Source: Tamarix chinensis (Eukaryota > Streptophyta > Magnoliopsida > Caryophyllales > Tamaricaceae). Taken from it: a stretch of DNA of 64,000 bases. Below the pieces are notes generated by a model that did not search any database, was not told the origin of the DNA, and saw only the letters and a list, made by a program, of their open reading frames with translations. The number at the start of each line of letters is the position of its first letter. Position 1 is the stretch's first letter. Below, one piece after another: positions 49,656 to 60,349 of the stretch. The stretch lies in the NCBI GenBank assembly GCA_030549775.1, contig CM060174.1:18091193-18155192 (forward strand). Direction: 5' to 3'. The translations under genes were made by a program, and so were the position numbers.

Positions 49656-49787
49656 TGATATGTGTTTTATACATTAGAAGTTGGATAATAATATTAGATG
49701 TTTTCTTTATGGTATGCTTATAAAATTAATCCATATTACAAATTGATAATACATTAGGATGTGAGAATTTTGCAACACCTATTTTGA

Positions 49788-49964
49788 CAATCACATCCCT
49801 TGGTCAACTTCTTTCCCCGTCCTCCTTTTTCATCCTTTCCCTCACACAAACCTCTATGAGATTATAAGACATGTTATCAATTACAATTTTGTTTGGATAA
49901 TAATATTACCTATATGGTAATATTATTATCCAAACAAAATTGTATAATATCGTAAATTATTAAT
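49788..49964 (+). repeat. 177-bp direct repeat, copy 2
   Basis: Second copy of 49,479-49,655. Here the palindrome is perfect. Confidence 0.93.
49883..49943. repeat. Perfect 61-bp palindrome
   Basis: Two 28-base arms, starting ACAATTTTGTTTGGATAATA, around a TATAT centre. It could form a hairpin or cruciform. Its centre holds TAATATTAC on each strand. A similar centre occurs at 49,592-49,616, 50,329-50,350 and 55,885-55,910. Confidence 0.95.
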
Positions 49965-49973
49965 AACATCGTA

Positions 49974-50558
49974 AAGTGTTATATGCTAACACTTGTGTAT
50001 GCTTATTCTTTAATGTGAACTGTAATTTTGGCTTATTATATCTAAAGTTCCTATTATTCGGCAAAATCATAATTTAATGTCTCTACATGACATTACCTCC
50101 ATATTAAGAACTATAATATGAAGGTAATGTAGCCTTTTCTACTTAAATTATACTGGTGAATATATATTAAGAACTATATGAGTTTAATGTGTATTAATAA
50201 ATCTAAAGTTCCTATTATTCGTGATTTATATGAGTTGGATACTGTTTATATTGGTATTTATGCATAATATCGTCATAATCTAGAGTTACTATGTAATCCC
50301 AAACCATAACCCCTCCTATAATTTACCATAATATTACCTATATGGTAATATTATTATCGTTTTAAACACCTCCAACTGGTGATATCATAAATTATTAATT
50401 GGCCTTTATACCGTCAGATTACTAAGGTCTAGTATCCATTACATTCTATAAATGGGATTTACCTTGTTCTAAACATATTAATGTTCTAACAATTTTACCA
50501 CTCCTTTATTCATTTAAATCTTTTACATGCAAAATTATACAAGCTTAAATCTAATTAT
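49974..50558 (+). repeat. 585-bp inverted repeat, left copy
   Basis: Starts AAGTGTTATATGCTAACAC and ends TTAAATCTAATTAT. It is the reverse complement of 55,688-56,272, same length. Two substitutions seen: GGATACTG/GGATATTG and CCTTGTTC/CCTTTTTC. The first 210 bases also occur within both 409-bp copies. Confidence 0.94.
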
Positions 50559-51011
50559 ATTAAGAAGGTATATTTTACATGCTAACACTTGTGTATGCTT
50601 ATGACGATATATGGCTTTTTTTCATAAGGATAGACCCTACATAGTAACAATTTTACCACTCCTTTATTCATTTAAATCTTTTACATGCAAAATTATACAA
50701 GTTTAGGGTATGTTCCACAATAAACCATTATAGAAAAAAAAACCATACTCATGTATGCAAATTTTAGTAACCCTAAAATGGTTGTTACATCACGTGTGGT
50801 AAACACGAAATAACTAGTTGTGCTCATTGATATAAACAATAAACCGTTATTGTGCACTGAAATAAATTTTCAGTTATCTGGGGTTACTAAAATTATAATA
50901 ATATGGGGCAAATCCTAATGAGTACATAATATTGAGAGTTATTATCCCTAATATGTTTTATTATATCTAGTAAAAGATAATATACCTTATTATTACGATA
51001 TTATGTGTAAT

Positions 51012-51171
51012 ATTACCTTCATATTATAGTTCTTAATATGGAGGTAATGTCATGTAGAGACATTAAATTATGATTTTGCCGAATAATAGGAACTTTAGAT
51101 ATAATAAGGAATTGAATATCTTCATATTTCTATTCCTTTGGTTAATAATTTACGATATTATACAATTTTGT
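51012..51171 (+). repeat. 160-bp direct repeat, copy 2
   Basis: Colinear with 47,378-47,537. Followed by AAAATACAATAACTAGT instead of TTTTTGAGTAAAAT. Confidence 0.92.
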
Positions 51172-51254
51172 AAAATACAATAACTAGTACATTTTACATT
51201 AAATTTAATATCGTCATAAGCAATTACTCCAATATTACTAAAATATTGAGAGTT

Positions 51255-51565
51255 ATTAAAACCATTTTAGGCTAGCTAGTTATTTCATAAGAAATTATCA
51301 ATCATAATTTAATGTAAAATGTACTAGTTATTTCATAAGACTAAACAACGATTTGATAATTATAAAAATTATGTATTAATTGTTATTGATATACTTGCCG
51401 ATAGGTATATTTTACCGACATCAAGTTTTTTAAGCCATATGTAATGTAAGGAAAAGTATTTCATAAATGATGTAATTCTCAAAACACCTTCTTAGATCAC
51501 AAAGTTAATTTTAGTCACATATATGTATTCATGGGATAAAAATTTTATTCTAATCCCCACCATAT
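51255..51565 (+). repeat. 311-bp direct repeat, copy 2
   Basis: Colinear with 47,967-48,277. It is followed by the Tekay-LTR-like piece, whereas copy 1 is followed by CTATAAATGTAATATT. Confidence 0.93.
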
Positions 51566-52002
51566 ATGTTTACCCACTATACCATTTTCTTTTTATACTC
51601 AAAATTAAAAAAATATTAGTATCCACATGTTTCAATCATAAATTCTTATTGTTTCCTTCATTACCAAAGTATGTGATTTAGAAATTACAATGCATTTAAT
51701 TTTACTAATTAAATTAGAACATGCCAAATCTATTACTTTCCCCTTCCCTCTTTTTCTTCATTTTTACCTCTCTTAGATCCATTTTCCGGCCACCTTCGAG
51801 AACCAACCTCAGTTCCACCTACATCCTCCAACTCAAGGTGATGCCATAGACATTTTAAATACTTAGTTTCGAATTATTTATAATTATTCTAATTTTAGCC
51901 AAAATTTTAGTATTAATTCAACTTTAATTATTATTATTATAATTATTATTATTAGTAATATTGACTGTATTCTAATTTCTAAATTTTGGTTACAGGTCTG
52001 GG

Positions 52003-52097
52003 AGTATTATTGAGTAAGATACAGTAATTATCTCGGCATTTACCTATTTACTTGGATTTTTACATAATTAATGTTATTCTTAATAATATTAATAATA
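52003..52097 (+). repeat. 95-bp direct repeat, copy 1
   Basis: From AGTATTATTGAGTAAGATAC to ATATTAATAAT; copy 2 is at 53,508-53,602. Copy 1 sits in its LTR context, so copy 2 is probably the derived one. Confidence 0.92.
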
Positions 52098-52440
52098 ATA
52101 ATATTATTAGTATAATTATTTGATTGATACTATGATTATTACTGGAAGAACAGAGGCCTTAAATTTTAATTATGCCTCGCATTTATTAATTTTATTAACA
52201 TTATAACATTTTTCAACATTATTTTAATTATATTATCATTATTACCTTTATTAAAATATAATATAAGTATATATATACATTATTAATTTTATTATCACAA
52301 TTCTGAATAGTATTATGTTTATCATTGTGGGATGGTTAGAAATCCAACTTTTAATTTTAAGAATTTTGATATCATTAATATCTAATATTCTATTTATAAA
52401 AAGTATCATTAATATTATTATACTTTATTTATATTACTAA

Positions 52441-52500
52441 TTATTTTTATTACTATTATTCTTATTATTGTTATTATTATCATCATCATTATTATACTAT
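52441..52500. repeat. Imperfect (ATT)n microsatellite
   Basis: TTATTATTGTTATTATTATC followed by ATCATCATTATTATAC: an interrupted trinucleotide run inside the LTR-like fragment. Shorter ATT/TAA runs lie at 51,930-51,960 and 52,080-52,112. Confidence 0.85.
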
Positions 52501-53507
52501 CATTTCTATTTTGGGTGAAGGATAGAAACCCTTAGTTTATCACCTTTTCAAAAGAAAATAAGTGAATTAATTATATTAGTTCCTATAGTTAATTATTGAA
52601 TAGTAAAATGTCATCCTAAAACCAAACCTCGAAATAAGTTAGAATTATATAAGAGAATCTAATTCTAGTATGCTTTGATATAATAGGTGAACCCAATCAA
52701 ATCCCTCAAGTGGAATAAGAGCGTGCACCATAACCGGTGTCGTATTAGGTAAGGGGTGCTAAGGCCTTTTTGTGTGATTATATGCATTTTGTGATTCGCA
52801 TGCTATGTATCATATGTCTATCATTATTATTTATGTTATATACGATATGATGTGGAGTCCAGGTATGATCTTGGTTTGTTATATGGCATGTGTTTTATTT
52901 ATATATGATAATATGTGATAATATGTGATAATATGTGATTTGGCCTTAAGACATGCATGTTAGGGTGATGAACCAAACATGATAAGGTGTTGTATTTTTA
53001 TGGTTGCCATCTTATTATTAAGATGGCAATGACATATTTGTTAGTTAAGAAATATAGTACTATTATTAATATTATCATTATTATTATTTTAAGCATAAAC
53101 ATTCTCTCCCTTTTGCTCTCACGTGAAGTGAATAAATATTACTAATGCACCATGTGATATCGTGAGGAAGATGGCTAACTATGTCAAATATCTTAAGTAC
53201 ATTCTTACTCACAAAAGGAAATTGGATGATTGTGATACCATTAAATTAAATAAGGAGTGGTAAACTATTTTAAAAAACACATTACCTCCTAATATGAAAT
53301 TATTTTTATAATTGTTTTTTCTAATGTATGCATAATTACCAGAGTAGGAGTATTTTTGTGATATTTCAAACGTGTTTATTATTCACATGTGTGAGAAAAC
53401 GTATTACCTACAAAAGTGTTTTTTGAGTGCCACTTCTTCATTACCTCCATCTCAATTAAACACATATGAGTAAGAATATTTGGTTATGAAATTTTGGGAT
53501 AAATTCC

Positions 53508-53602
53508 AGTATTATTGAGTAAGATACAGTAATTATCTCGGCATTTACCTATTTACTTGGATTTTTACATAATTAATGTTATTCTTAATAATATTAATAA
53601 TC
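53508..53602 (+). repeat. 95-bp direct repeat, copy 2
   Basis: Same as 52,003-52,097, but flanked by mosaic words (GAATATTTGGTTATG on the left, shared with the fold-back unit). Confidence 0.92.
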
Positions 53603-53860
53603 TTATTAATATGTATTATATTTATACAAAAACCCATCATTGGACATTTTGCTAGGTTATCAATTGAATGTTATTAATAATAATAATACTTATTTTTAAA
53701 TTATGTAGAATACCACTTAAATTCCCTCAAAAATATCACTAATACAATTGTTGATGCAATCATTTTGCAAAAAAGTGTTGTATTTGAGATACCTTTTGTG
53801 TATGGCGATGATGGGGTTTTATATTGGCTAAGTATCTTGGCATGTCCAATGATGGGTTTT

Positions 53861-53942
53861 ACTTGATGTCGGTAAAATATACCTATCGGCAAGTATATCA
53901 ATAACAATTAATACATAATTTTTATAATTATCAAATCATTGT
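53861..53942 (-). repeat. Inverted fragment of the 311-bp repeat
   Basis: From ACTTGATGTCGGTAAAATAT to CAAATCATTGTT it is the reverse complement of about 48,058-48,139, with one substitution near the end. A chance open frame (53,907-53,701, minus) starts in it and has no motif I know. Confidence 0.88.
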
Positions 53943-54625
53943 TCCCGCGTAGTCTAATGAATAACTAAAAAAATCTTATAAACTAAATCTGGCACAGGAT
54001 ATATAAAAAAAATAATTATTAATCCAAACAAAATTTTCATATGAGAGGGTTACTCAACACGACACATCGTAAGATTTATATACCGAAAATTTGAAGATAC
54101 AGCCTATGTTCCAAACAATAATGGTAAGATACAGCCCACTGGTTTAATAACCCTATCTTATAGCAGCCCATCTTATAGAAACATGATAATGTATTGTAGT
54201 AATTATATTCAATTCAAATTTACATAGCTATTCTTGTTTGATAAATTTCTATATCAAGAGGGAGAATCTAATTGTGCTCTCTCCACACAAGAGCCAATAT
54301 GAAGGTTTTTAATGAGTGTTATTATGTTTAATGGATTGTGTATCACATAGACAACCTTTTATATCTTACGTCAGCGAGATTACTGTGATAAAGAACAACC
54401 TTGGTAATGCTTAAATCCTCATGTAATCAATACCTTGTTATTGGAATATAATAAGTTTATGTGATACACAAATATAAGAATGATTATACTGGTGAATCGA
54501 ACCTCGGCTCGATTTAATTTTCGATTCGGCAAAATTTCTATGAAACTCGTCCAGGTTTCATCAGGTGAGTTTGGTATCCCCAAATAAATCCCCTTCTATG
54601 TATCCTAGCCTTATGATATGGGTGT

Positions 54626-55034
54626 GGTATCCTAATGTTATTATCTTTTACTGCCATGGCATCGAACGAATAAAACTAACAAAAGAATAAGCTATACTTT
54701 GTCCCCATAGTTATTATTTTCCAGTACCAACTCAAGTATGCTAACACTTGTGTATGCTTATTCTTTAATGTGAACTGTAATTTTGGCTTATTATATCTAA
54801 AGTTCCTATTATTCGGAAAAATCATAATTTAATGTCTCTACATGACATTACCTCCATATTAAGAACTATAATATGAAGGTAATGTAGCCTTTTCTACTTA
54901 AATTATACTGGTGAATATATATTAAGAACTATATGAGTTTAATGTGATAAATATGGGATTTATCACCCACATATATTAATTTTAACCATATGTGTTTCCT
55001 CTCACACTGGAAGTTATGGTTTGAAATATGGGAT
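54626..55034 (+). repeat. 409-bp direct repeat, copy 2
   Basis: Colinear with 48,469-48,877, same length. It continues into TTATCACCCACAT instead of the fold-back unit; that continuation repeats a word already inside the block (GGGATTTATCACCCACAT). Confidence 0.94.
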
Positions 55035-55687
55035 TTATCACCCACATCATCAAATGTTATGTTTATGTATTATATTATGTATAAATATAATACATAAACA
55101 TAACAAAACACATAATCTATAAATGGGATTACATTTCCTTCATTAGATTTGGGGATTACTTTAATTTGGTATGGCGTTTAATTTAGAACATAATCTGTTT
55201 GAAGATAACACTCAGTTCTCGGCATTATACCATAATTGTAGTTTACCCACTATACCACAATAATGTTTACAAATAATTTTAGAACATACCCTAAACCTAA
55301 AATCATTATAAAACTTAATACATGTTCCTATTATTTGAGATGCATGACATTATTTTAAAATTAGGAAGATTAGAAAAATAGAGTTTGTTATTCGATTCAC
55401 CAATATAATTTTTAAGTAGAAAAGGCTACATATGTGTTTTGTAATTTTATTATAGAAACAAGACAATATAACCTACATTATAATATGAAGGTAATGTAGC
55501 CTTTTCTACTTAAAATTATACACGAGGGCTACACATATTGGGATATCACCAGTATAATATTATAGATAAACAATCCCTTCTGCATCTAAAGTTCCTATTA
55601 TTCGGCAAAATCATAATTTAATGTCTCTACATGACATTACCTCCATCTCACACTGGAAGCTTGTATAATTTTAACCATTATGTATGC

Positions 55688-56272
55688 ATAATTAGATTTA
55701 AGCTTGTATAATTTTGCATGTAAAAGATTTAAATGAATAAAGGAGTGGTAAAATTGTTAGAACATTAATATGTTTAGAAAAAGGTAAATCCCATTTATAG
55801 AATGTAATGGATACTAGACCTTAGTAATCTGACGGTATAAAGGCCAATTAATAATTTATGATATCACCAGTTGGAGGTGTTTAAAACGATAATAATATTA
55901 CCATATAGGTAATATTATGGTAAATTATAGGAGGGGTTATGGTTTGGGATTACATAGTAACTCTAGATTATGACGATATTATGCATAAATACCAATATAA
56001 ACAATATCCAACTCATATAAATCACGAATAATAGGAACTTTAGATTTATTAATACACATTAAACTCATATAGTTCTTAATATATATTCACCAGTATAATT
56101 TAAGTAGAAAAGGCTACATTACCTTCATATTATAGTTCTTAATATGGAGGTAATGTCATGTAGAGACATTAAATTATGATTTTGCCGAATAATAGGAACT
56201 TTAGATATAATAAGCCAAAATTACAGTTCACATTAAAGAATAAGCATACACAAGTGTTAGCATATAACACTT
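55688..56272 (-). repeat. 585-bp inverted repeat, right copy
   Basis: Reverse complement of 49,974-50,558, 5.1 kb apart. Its continuation on the left (TATGTATGCATA) and right (AATGAATAAAGGAGTGG) differs from the left copy. Confidence 0.94.
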
Positions 56273-56535
56273 AATGAATAAAGGAGTGGTAAATTTTAAT
56301 GTCTCTACATAGTATAAAATTTTACTATTTTCATATAGTTCTTAATATATATGGCTTAATATTATAATTTTACCACTCTTTAAAAACACATATGATAATA
56401 ATATTGGTGAATTAAGTGTATTTTCATATCGTCATAAATGATGATATATGTATTACCCAAATCATTTTACATAAGAAATAATTTGTCAATTACTAGATTT
56501 AGGTATACAAATAGGATAATATAACACATATGTTG

Positions 56536-56999
56536 AATATACAACAAGACCTTTTATGATATTATCCTAATGCAAACATAGTAGTATTTTAAACACAATC
56601 TCCTTTCCCCGTGTCTTAAAATTAATCTACCCAAATCTATGAATAAGTAGCCTATTTGCATTTCACAAAATATCCATAATATACATGATTTAAATTAATC
56701 ATGTATATGAGGTTTAATAAACCATTTAATTCCTGCACAAAGGTTATCACAAAGGATTAGGGGATTTCTTACTCATAGATTTGGGTAGATTAATTTTAAG
56801 ACACGGGGAAAGGAGATTGTGTTTAAAATACTACTATGTTTGCATTAGGATAATATCATAAAATGTCTTGCTGTATATTTTACTCAAAAAACACATATGA
56901 TTAGAATATTTGGTTACAGCTTTTTTTTCTATAATGGTTTATTGTGGAACATACCCTAAACCTAAAATCATTAGTATCCCATGAGGATTACTTATTTAT
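56536..56999 (+). repeat. Fold-back unit, copy 2
   Basis: 464 bp colinear with 48,880-49,343 after a slightly diverged start (ACAACAAGACC for ACAGCAAGACA). Arms and loop as in copy 1. The right flank switches at CTTATTTAT to AAAACATGAG. Confidence 0.92.
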
Positions 57000-57292
57000 A
57001 AAACATGAGCTTCTAGTAATTAACATAGATGGAGTTGCATAGAGTATTACTATCTATAATAGTTAAACTATAGAGATCATTAGTATATGCAACTTATTCA
57101 TAACATAATGAAATTTTTCACCAATACACGATAAAATAAAAATAATGTGTTGGATGAGAGACTCTCCCTTTTTAAGTGTCATTTTATTATTAATATTAAA
57201 ACTCATTACAAAACACATAGATTATACGATCAAAGTTATAATATACCTCTTAATTCAACTAGATAAAACAGGTATATTATTGTATTATAGAT

Positions 57293-57600
57293 AGAATAAC
57301 CAACAAAACAATAATATTGAATAGCCCTCACACTCATCGTAAACTCGGGCCACCTTAGAGGGGGACCTCAAATTGCTACATGGTTAGTGTGTACTATATT
57401 CTAAATCACCGTTCCACCCTAGGAGGTTTTATCCCAAAATTTCATACGGTTCACTTTCCTAGTGATATCATAATATTATATTTTCAAGCTATACATACGT
57501 ACACACTAACCATGTAGCAATTTGAGGTCCCCCTCTAAGGTGGCCCGAGTTTACGATGAGTGTGAGGGCTATTCAATATTATTGTTTTGTTGGTTATTCT
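57293..57600. repeat. Perfect 102-bp inverted repeat with 104-bp spacer
   Basis: Left arm 57,293-57,394 and right arm 57,499-57,600 are exact reverse complements by eye; the outer end starts AGAATAACCAACAAAACAAT. The arms are more GC-rich than the surroundings (ACTCGGGCCACCTTAGAGGG). The spacer has no ORF. Pairing does not extend beyond the arms. It could be a fold-back mobile element or a template-switch product. Confidence 0.95.
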
Positions 57601-58233
57601 AGATTATAGTTTAAAGATATTACATAAATATATTATTTTGGGTTTGGCTATAGTGCAATATTTATTAAAGTTAATGTAATACCTTCATGGTTTTTAAGTC
57701 CTAATAACCTAATAATGATTACATCAACCAAATACCTTGATTAGTTATTATGTATATAATTATTATTTTAGCATATTTAGATATTGGCTATTTTGCCATA
57801 TTTCAAATTAATATCTAAGCTTTCCGTAAAACCTTAGGATATACATGTATTTTCCTTACTAATATGACTTTACCTTAAACATAAAAATTATTAGGTCCTA
57901 TTTAAGACCTAATAATTTTGCAAAAAGTGATTAGCTTAAAAAAATTTAATCAACTACCATGGTCTATGACTCTAGTCGGAGGTTCTGGCTCATTTTCCAA
58001 ATTGCTTAATCAAATAAGATTATCAACTATTTAAATACTAATTCTAAGATATCGTGTTGTATTTAATAGCTAGGGTTTGGTATGGACAATTAGGGTTTGG
58101 TGTTTATACTAAACCAAAGGCCTAACTCTAATGTCGTATACATGAGATAATAGCCATATCTTAAAAATTACTATTTATAAGGCTTACAAAACTTTAAGAC
58201 TTTACTTCTAATCATTTGTGTTTAGCAGGTGGG

Positions 58234-58507
58234 CCTTTGGTTAATAATTTACGATATTATACAATTTTGTTTTTTGAGTAAAATATACAGCAAGACATTT
58301 TATGATATTATCCTAATGCAAACATAGTAGTATTTTAAACATGTTTACGGTATGTTCTAAAATTATGATTTTAATCTAAAATTACCTCCATATTAGCTAG
58401 CCTACAATTCAAAAGGCTATTTATAATATGAAAATAGATTATAACTAGCTATTTCAACCAAGATTATGAATTCAATATATAAAAAGACCCTACATTATAT
58501 TAGGGTA
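58234..58507 (+). repeat. 274-bp direct repeat, copy 2
   Basis: Colinear with 47,501-47,774. It forms the first part of the longer duplicated block 58,268-58,838. Confidence 0.92.
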
Positions 58508-58838
58508 CAATTTTACATTAAATTATGATTGATAATTTCTTATGAAATAACTAGCTAGCCTAAAATGGTTTTAATCCTCAATAAATGATGAAGAAGTGGC
58601 ACTCATAACCAAATATTCTAATCATATGTGTTTAATTAGTTTAACCATTATGTAGTGGTAAAATTGTTATTGTCTAATACAATACTTAAATCTCTCTTAG
58701 ATTGTCTATCTAATACAATACTTAAATCTCTCTAAGATTGTCTATCTAATACAATACTTAAATCTCTCTTAGATTGTCTATCTAATGTATAATTTTTTTT
58801 TACCGTCATAAATGATGATAATAATATTGGTGAATTAA
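58268..58838 (+). repeat. 571-bp block, copy 1 of a tandem pair
   Basis: From TGTTTTTTGAGTAAAATATA to TTGGTGAATTAA. Copy 2 is 59,228-59,762. The two are colinear at an offset of 960, which becomes 924 after the 36-bp array because copy 1 has one more array unit. Confidence 0.93.
58669..58786 (+). repeat. 36-bp tandem repeat, three units
   Basis: Unit ATTGTCTATCTAATACAATA plus CTTAAATCTCTCTTAG; the first unit lacks four bases (ATTGTCTAATAC). One unit has CTCTAAG for CTCTTAG. No spacers, so not a CRISPR-type array. Confidence 0.95.
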
Positions 58839-59002
58839 GTGTATTTTCATATCGTCATAAATGATGATATATGTATTACCCAAATCATTTTACATAAGAA
58901 ATAATTTGTCAATTACTAGATTTAGATATAGTTCTTAATATATACAGTGTTTATCACAATTTCTTAATATCGTCTAGTAAAAATTCACCAATACATTAAC
59001 TA

Positions 59003-59301
59003 GTAAAATTGTTATTGTCTAATACAATACTTAAATCTCTCTTAGATTGTCTATCTAATACAATACTTAAATCTCTCTTAGATTGTCTATCTAATGTATA
59101 ATTTTTTTTTACCGTCATAAATGATGATAATAATATTGGTGAATTAAGTGTAGACAAACCGAACTTATTCTAATCAAAGTTATAAAATTAGTTTAACCAT
59201 TATGTAACCAAATATTCTAATCATATGTGTTTTTTGAGTAAAATATACAGCAAGACATTTTATGATATTATCCTAATGCAAACATAGTAGTATTTTAAAC
59301 A
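59003..59301 (+). repeat. 299-bp direct repeat, copy 1
   Basis: From GTAAAATTGTTATTGTC to TATTTTAAACA; copy 2 is 59,618-59,916 (offset 615). It holds a two-unit version of the 36-bp array (59,014-59,095). It overlaps the start of the second 571-bp block, so the duplications are interleaved. Confidence 0.93.
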
Positions 59302-59762
59302 TGTTTACGGTATGTTCTAAAATTATGATTTTAATCTAAAATTACCTCCATATTAGCTAGCCTACAATTCAAAAGGCTATTTATAATATGAAAATAGATT
59401 ATAACTAGCTATTTCAACCAAGATTATGAATTCAATATATAAAAAGACCCTACATTATATTAGGGTACAATTTTACATTAAATTATGATTGATAATTTCT
59501 TATGAAATAACTAGCTAGCCTAAAATGGTTTTAATCCTCAATAAATGATGAAGAAGTGGCACTCATAACCAAATATTCTAATCATATGTGTTTAATTAGT
59601 TTAACCATTATGTAGTGGTAAAATTGTTATTGTCTAATACAATACTTAAATCTCTCTTAGATTGTCTATCTAATACAATACTTAAATCTCTCTTAGATTG
59701 TCTATCTAATGTATAATTTTTTTTTACCGTCATAAATGATGATAATAATATTGGTGAATTAA
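59228..59762 (+). repeat. 571-bp block, copy 2 (535 bp)
   Basis: Second copy of 58,268-58,838 with two instead of three 36-bp units (array at 59,629-59,710). Confidence 0.93.
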
Positions 59763-59916
59763 TTGTAGACAAACCGAACTTATTCTAATCAAAGTTATAA
59801 AATTAGTTTAACCATTATGTAACCAAATATTCTAATCATATGTGTTTTTTGAGTAAAATATACAGCAAGACATTTTATGATATTATCCTAATGCAAACAT
59901 AGTAGTATTTTAAACA
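59618..59916 (+). repeat. 299-bp direct repeat, copy 2
   Basis: Colinear with 59,003-59,301. One difference seen: GAATTAATTGTAG here for GAATTAAGTGTAG. It runs into fold-back copy 3. Confidence 0.93.
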
Positions 59917-60349
59917 CAATCTCCTTTCCCCGTGTCTTAAAATTAATCTACCCAAATCTATGAATAAGTAGCCTATTTGCATTTCACAAAATATCCATAA
60001 TATACATGATTTAAATTAATCATGTATATGAGGTTTAATAAACCATTTAATTCCTGCACAAAGGTTATCACAAAGGATTAGGGGATTTCTTACTCATAGA
60101 TTTGGGTAGATTAATTTTAAGGCACGGGGAAAGGAGATTGTGTTTAAAATACTACTATGTTTGCATTAGGATAATATCATAAAATGTCTTGCTGTATATT
60201 TTACTCAAAAAACACATATGATTAGAATATTTGGTTACAGCTTTTTTTTCTATAATGGTTTATTGTGGAACATACCCTAAACCTAAAATCATTAGTATCC
60301 CATGAGGATTACTTATTTATTGGAAGATACACTTATTTTGTATCTAATA
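59819..60349 (+). repeat. Fold-back unit, copy 3 (longest arms)
   Basis: Arms 59,819-59,968 and 60,089-60,238, each 150 bp, pairing with two mismatches seen; loop 59,969-60,088. From 59,854 to 60,349 it is colinear with copy 1. The longer left arm comes from the extra GTAACCAAATATTCTAATCA part present only here. Difference in the right arm: AAGGCACGG for AAGACACGG. Confidence 0.94.

Larger units (their letters stand above)
51570..53270 (+). repeat. Tekay-LTR-like fragment embedded in the mosaic
   Basis: Contains a pyrimidine-rich leader-like part with CCGGCCACCTTCGAGAACC (about 51,787), then TAA/ATT-rich DNA, then GTATTAGGTAAGG (52,742) with a preceding GTGCACCATAACCGGTGTC, and GACATGCATGTTAGGG (52,950). 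These match in order the landmarks of the LTR at 37,670-40,995 (39,507 and 39,727). A 95-bp piece of it, 52,003-52,097, is repeated at 53,508-53,602. Confidence 0.55.

Noticed and set aside
53701..53907. 68-codon minus-strand frame reading like a folded protein (KPIIGHAKIL)
   Set aside because: Starts within an inverted mosaic fragment, has no family motif that I can name, and is not continued in either direction.
58669..59710. Regularly repeated 36-bp units, CRISPR-like at first sight
   Set aside because: Units are directly adjacent with no spacers, in a plant-type nuclear context. It is a minisatellite.
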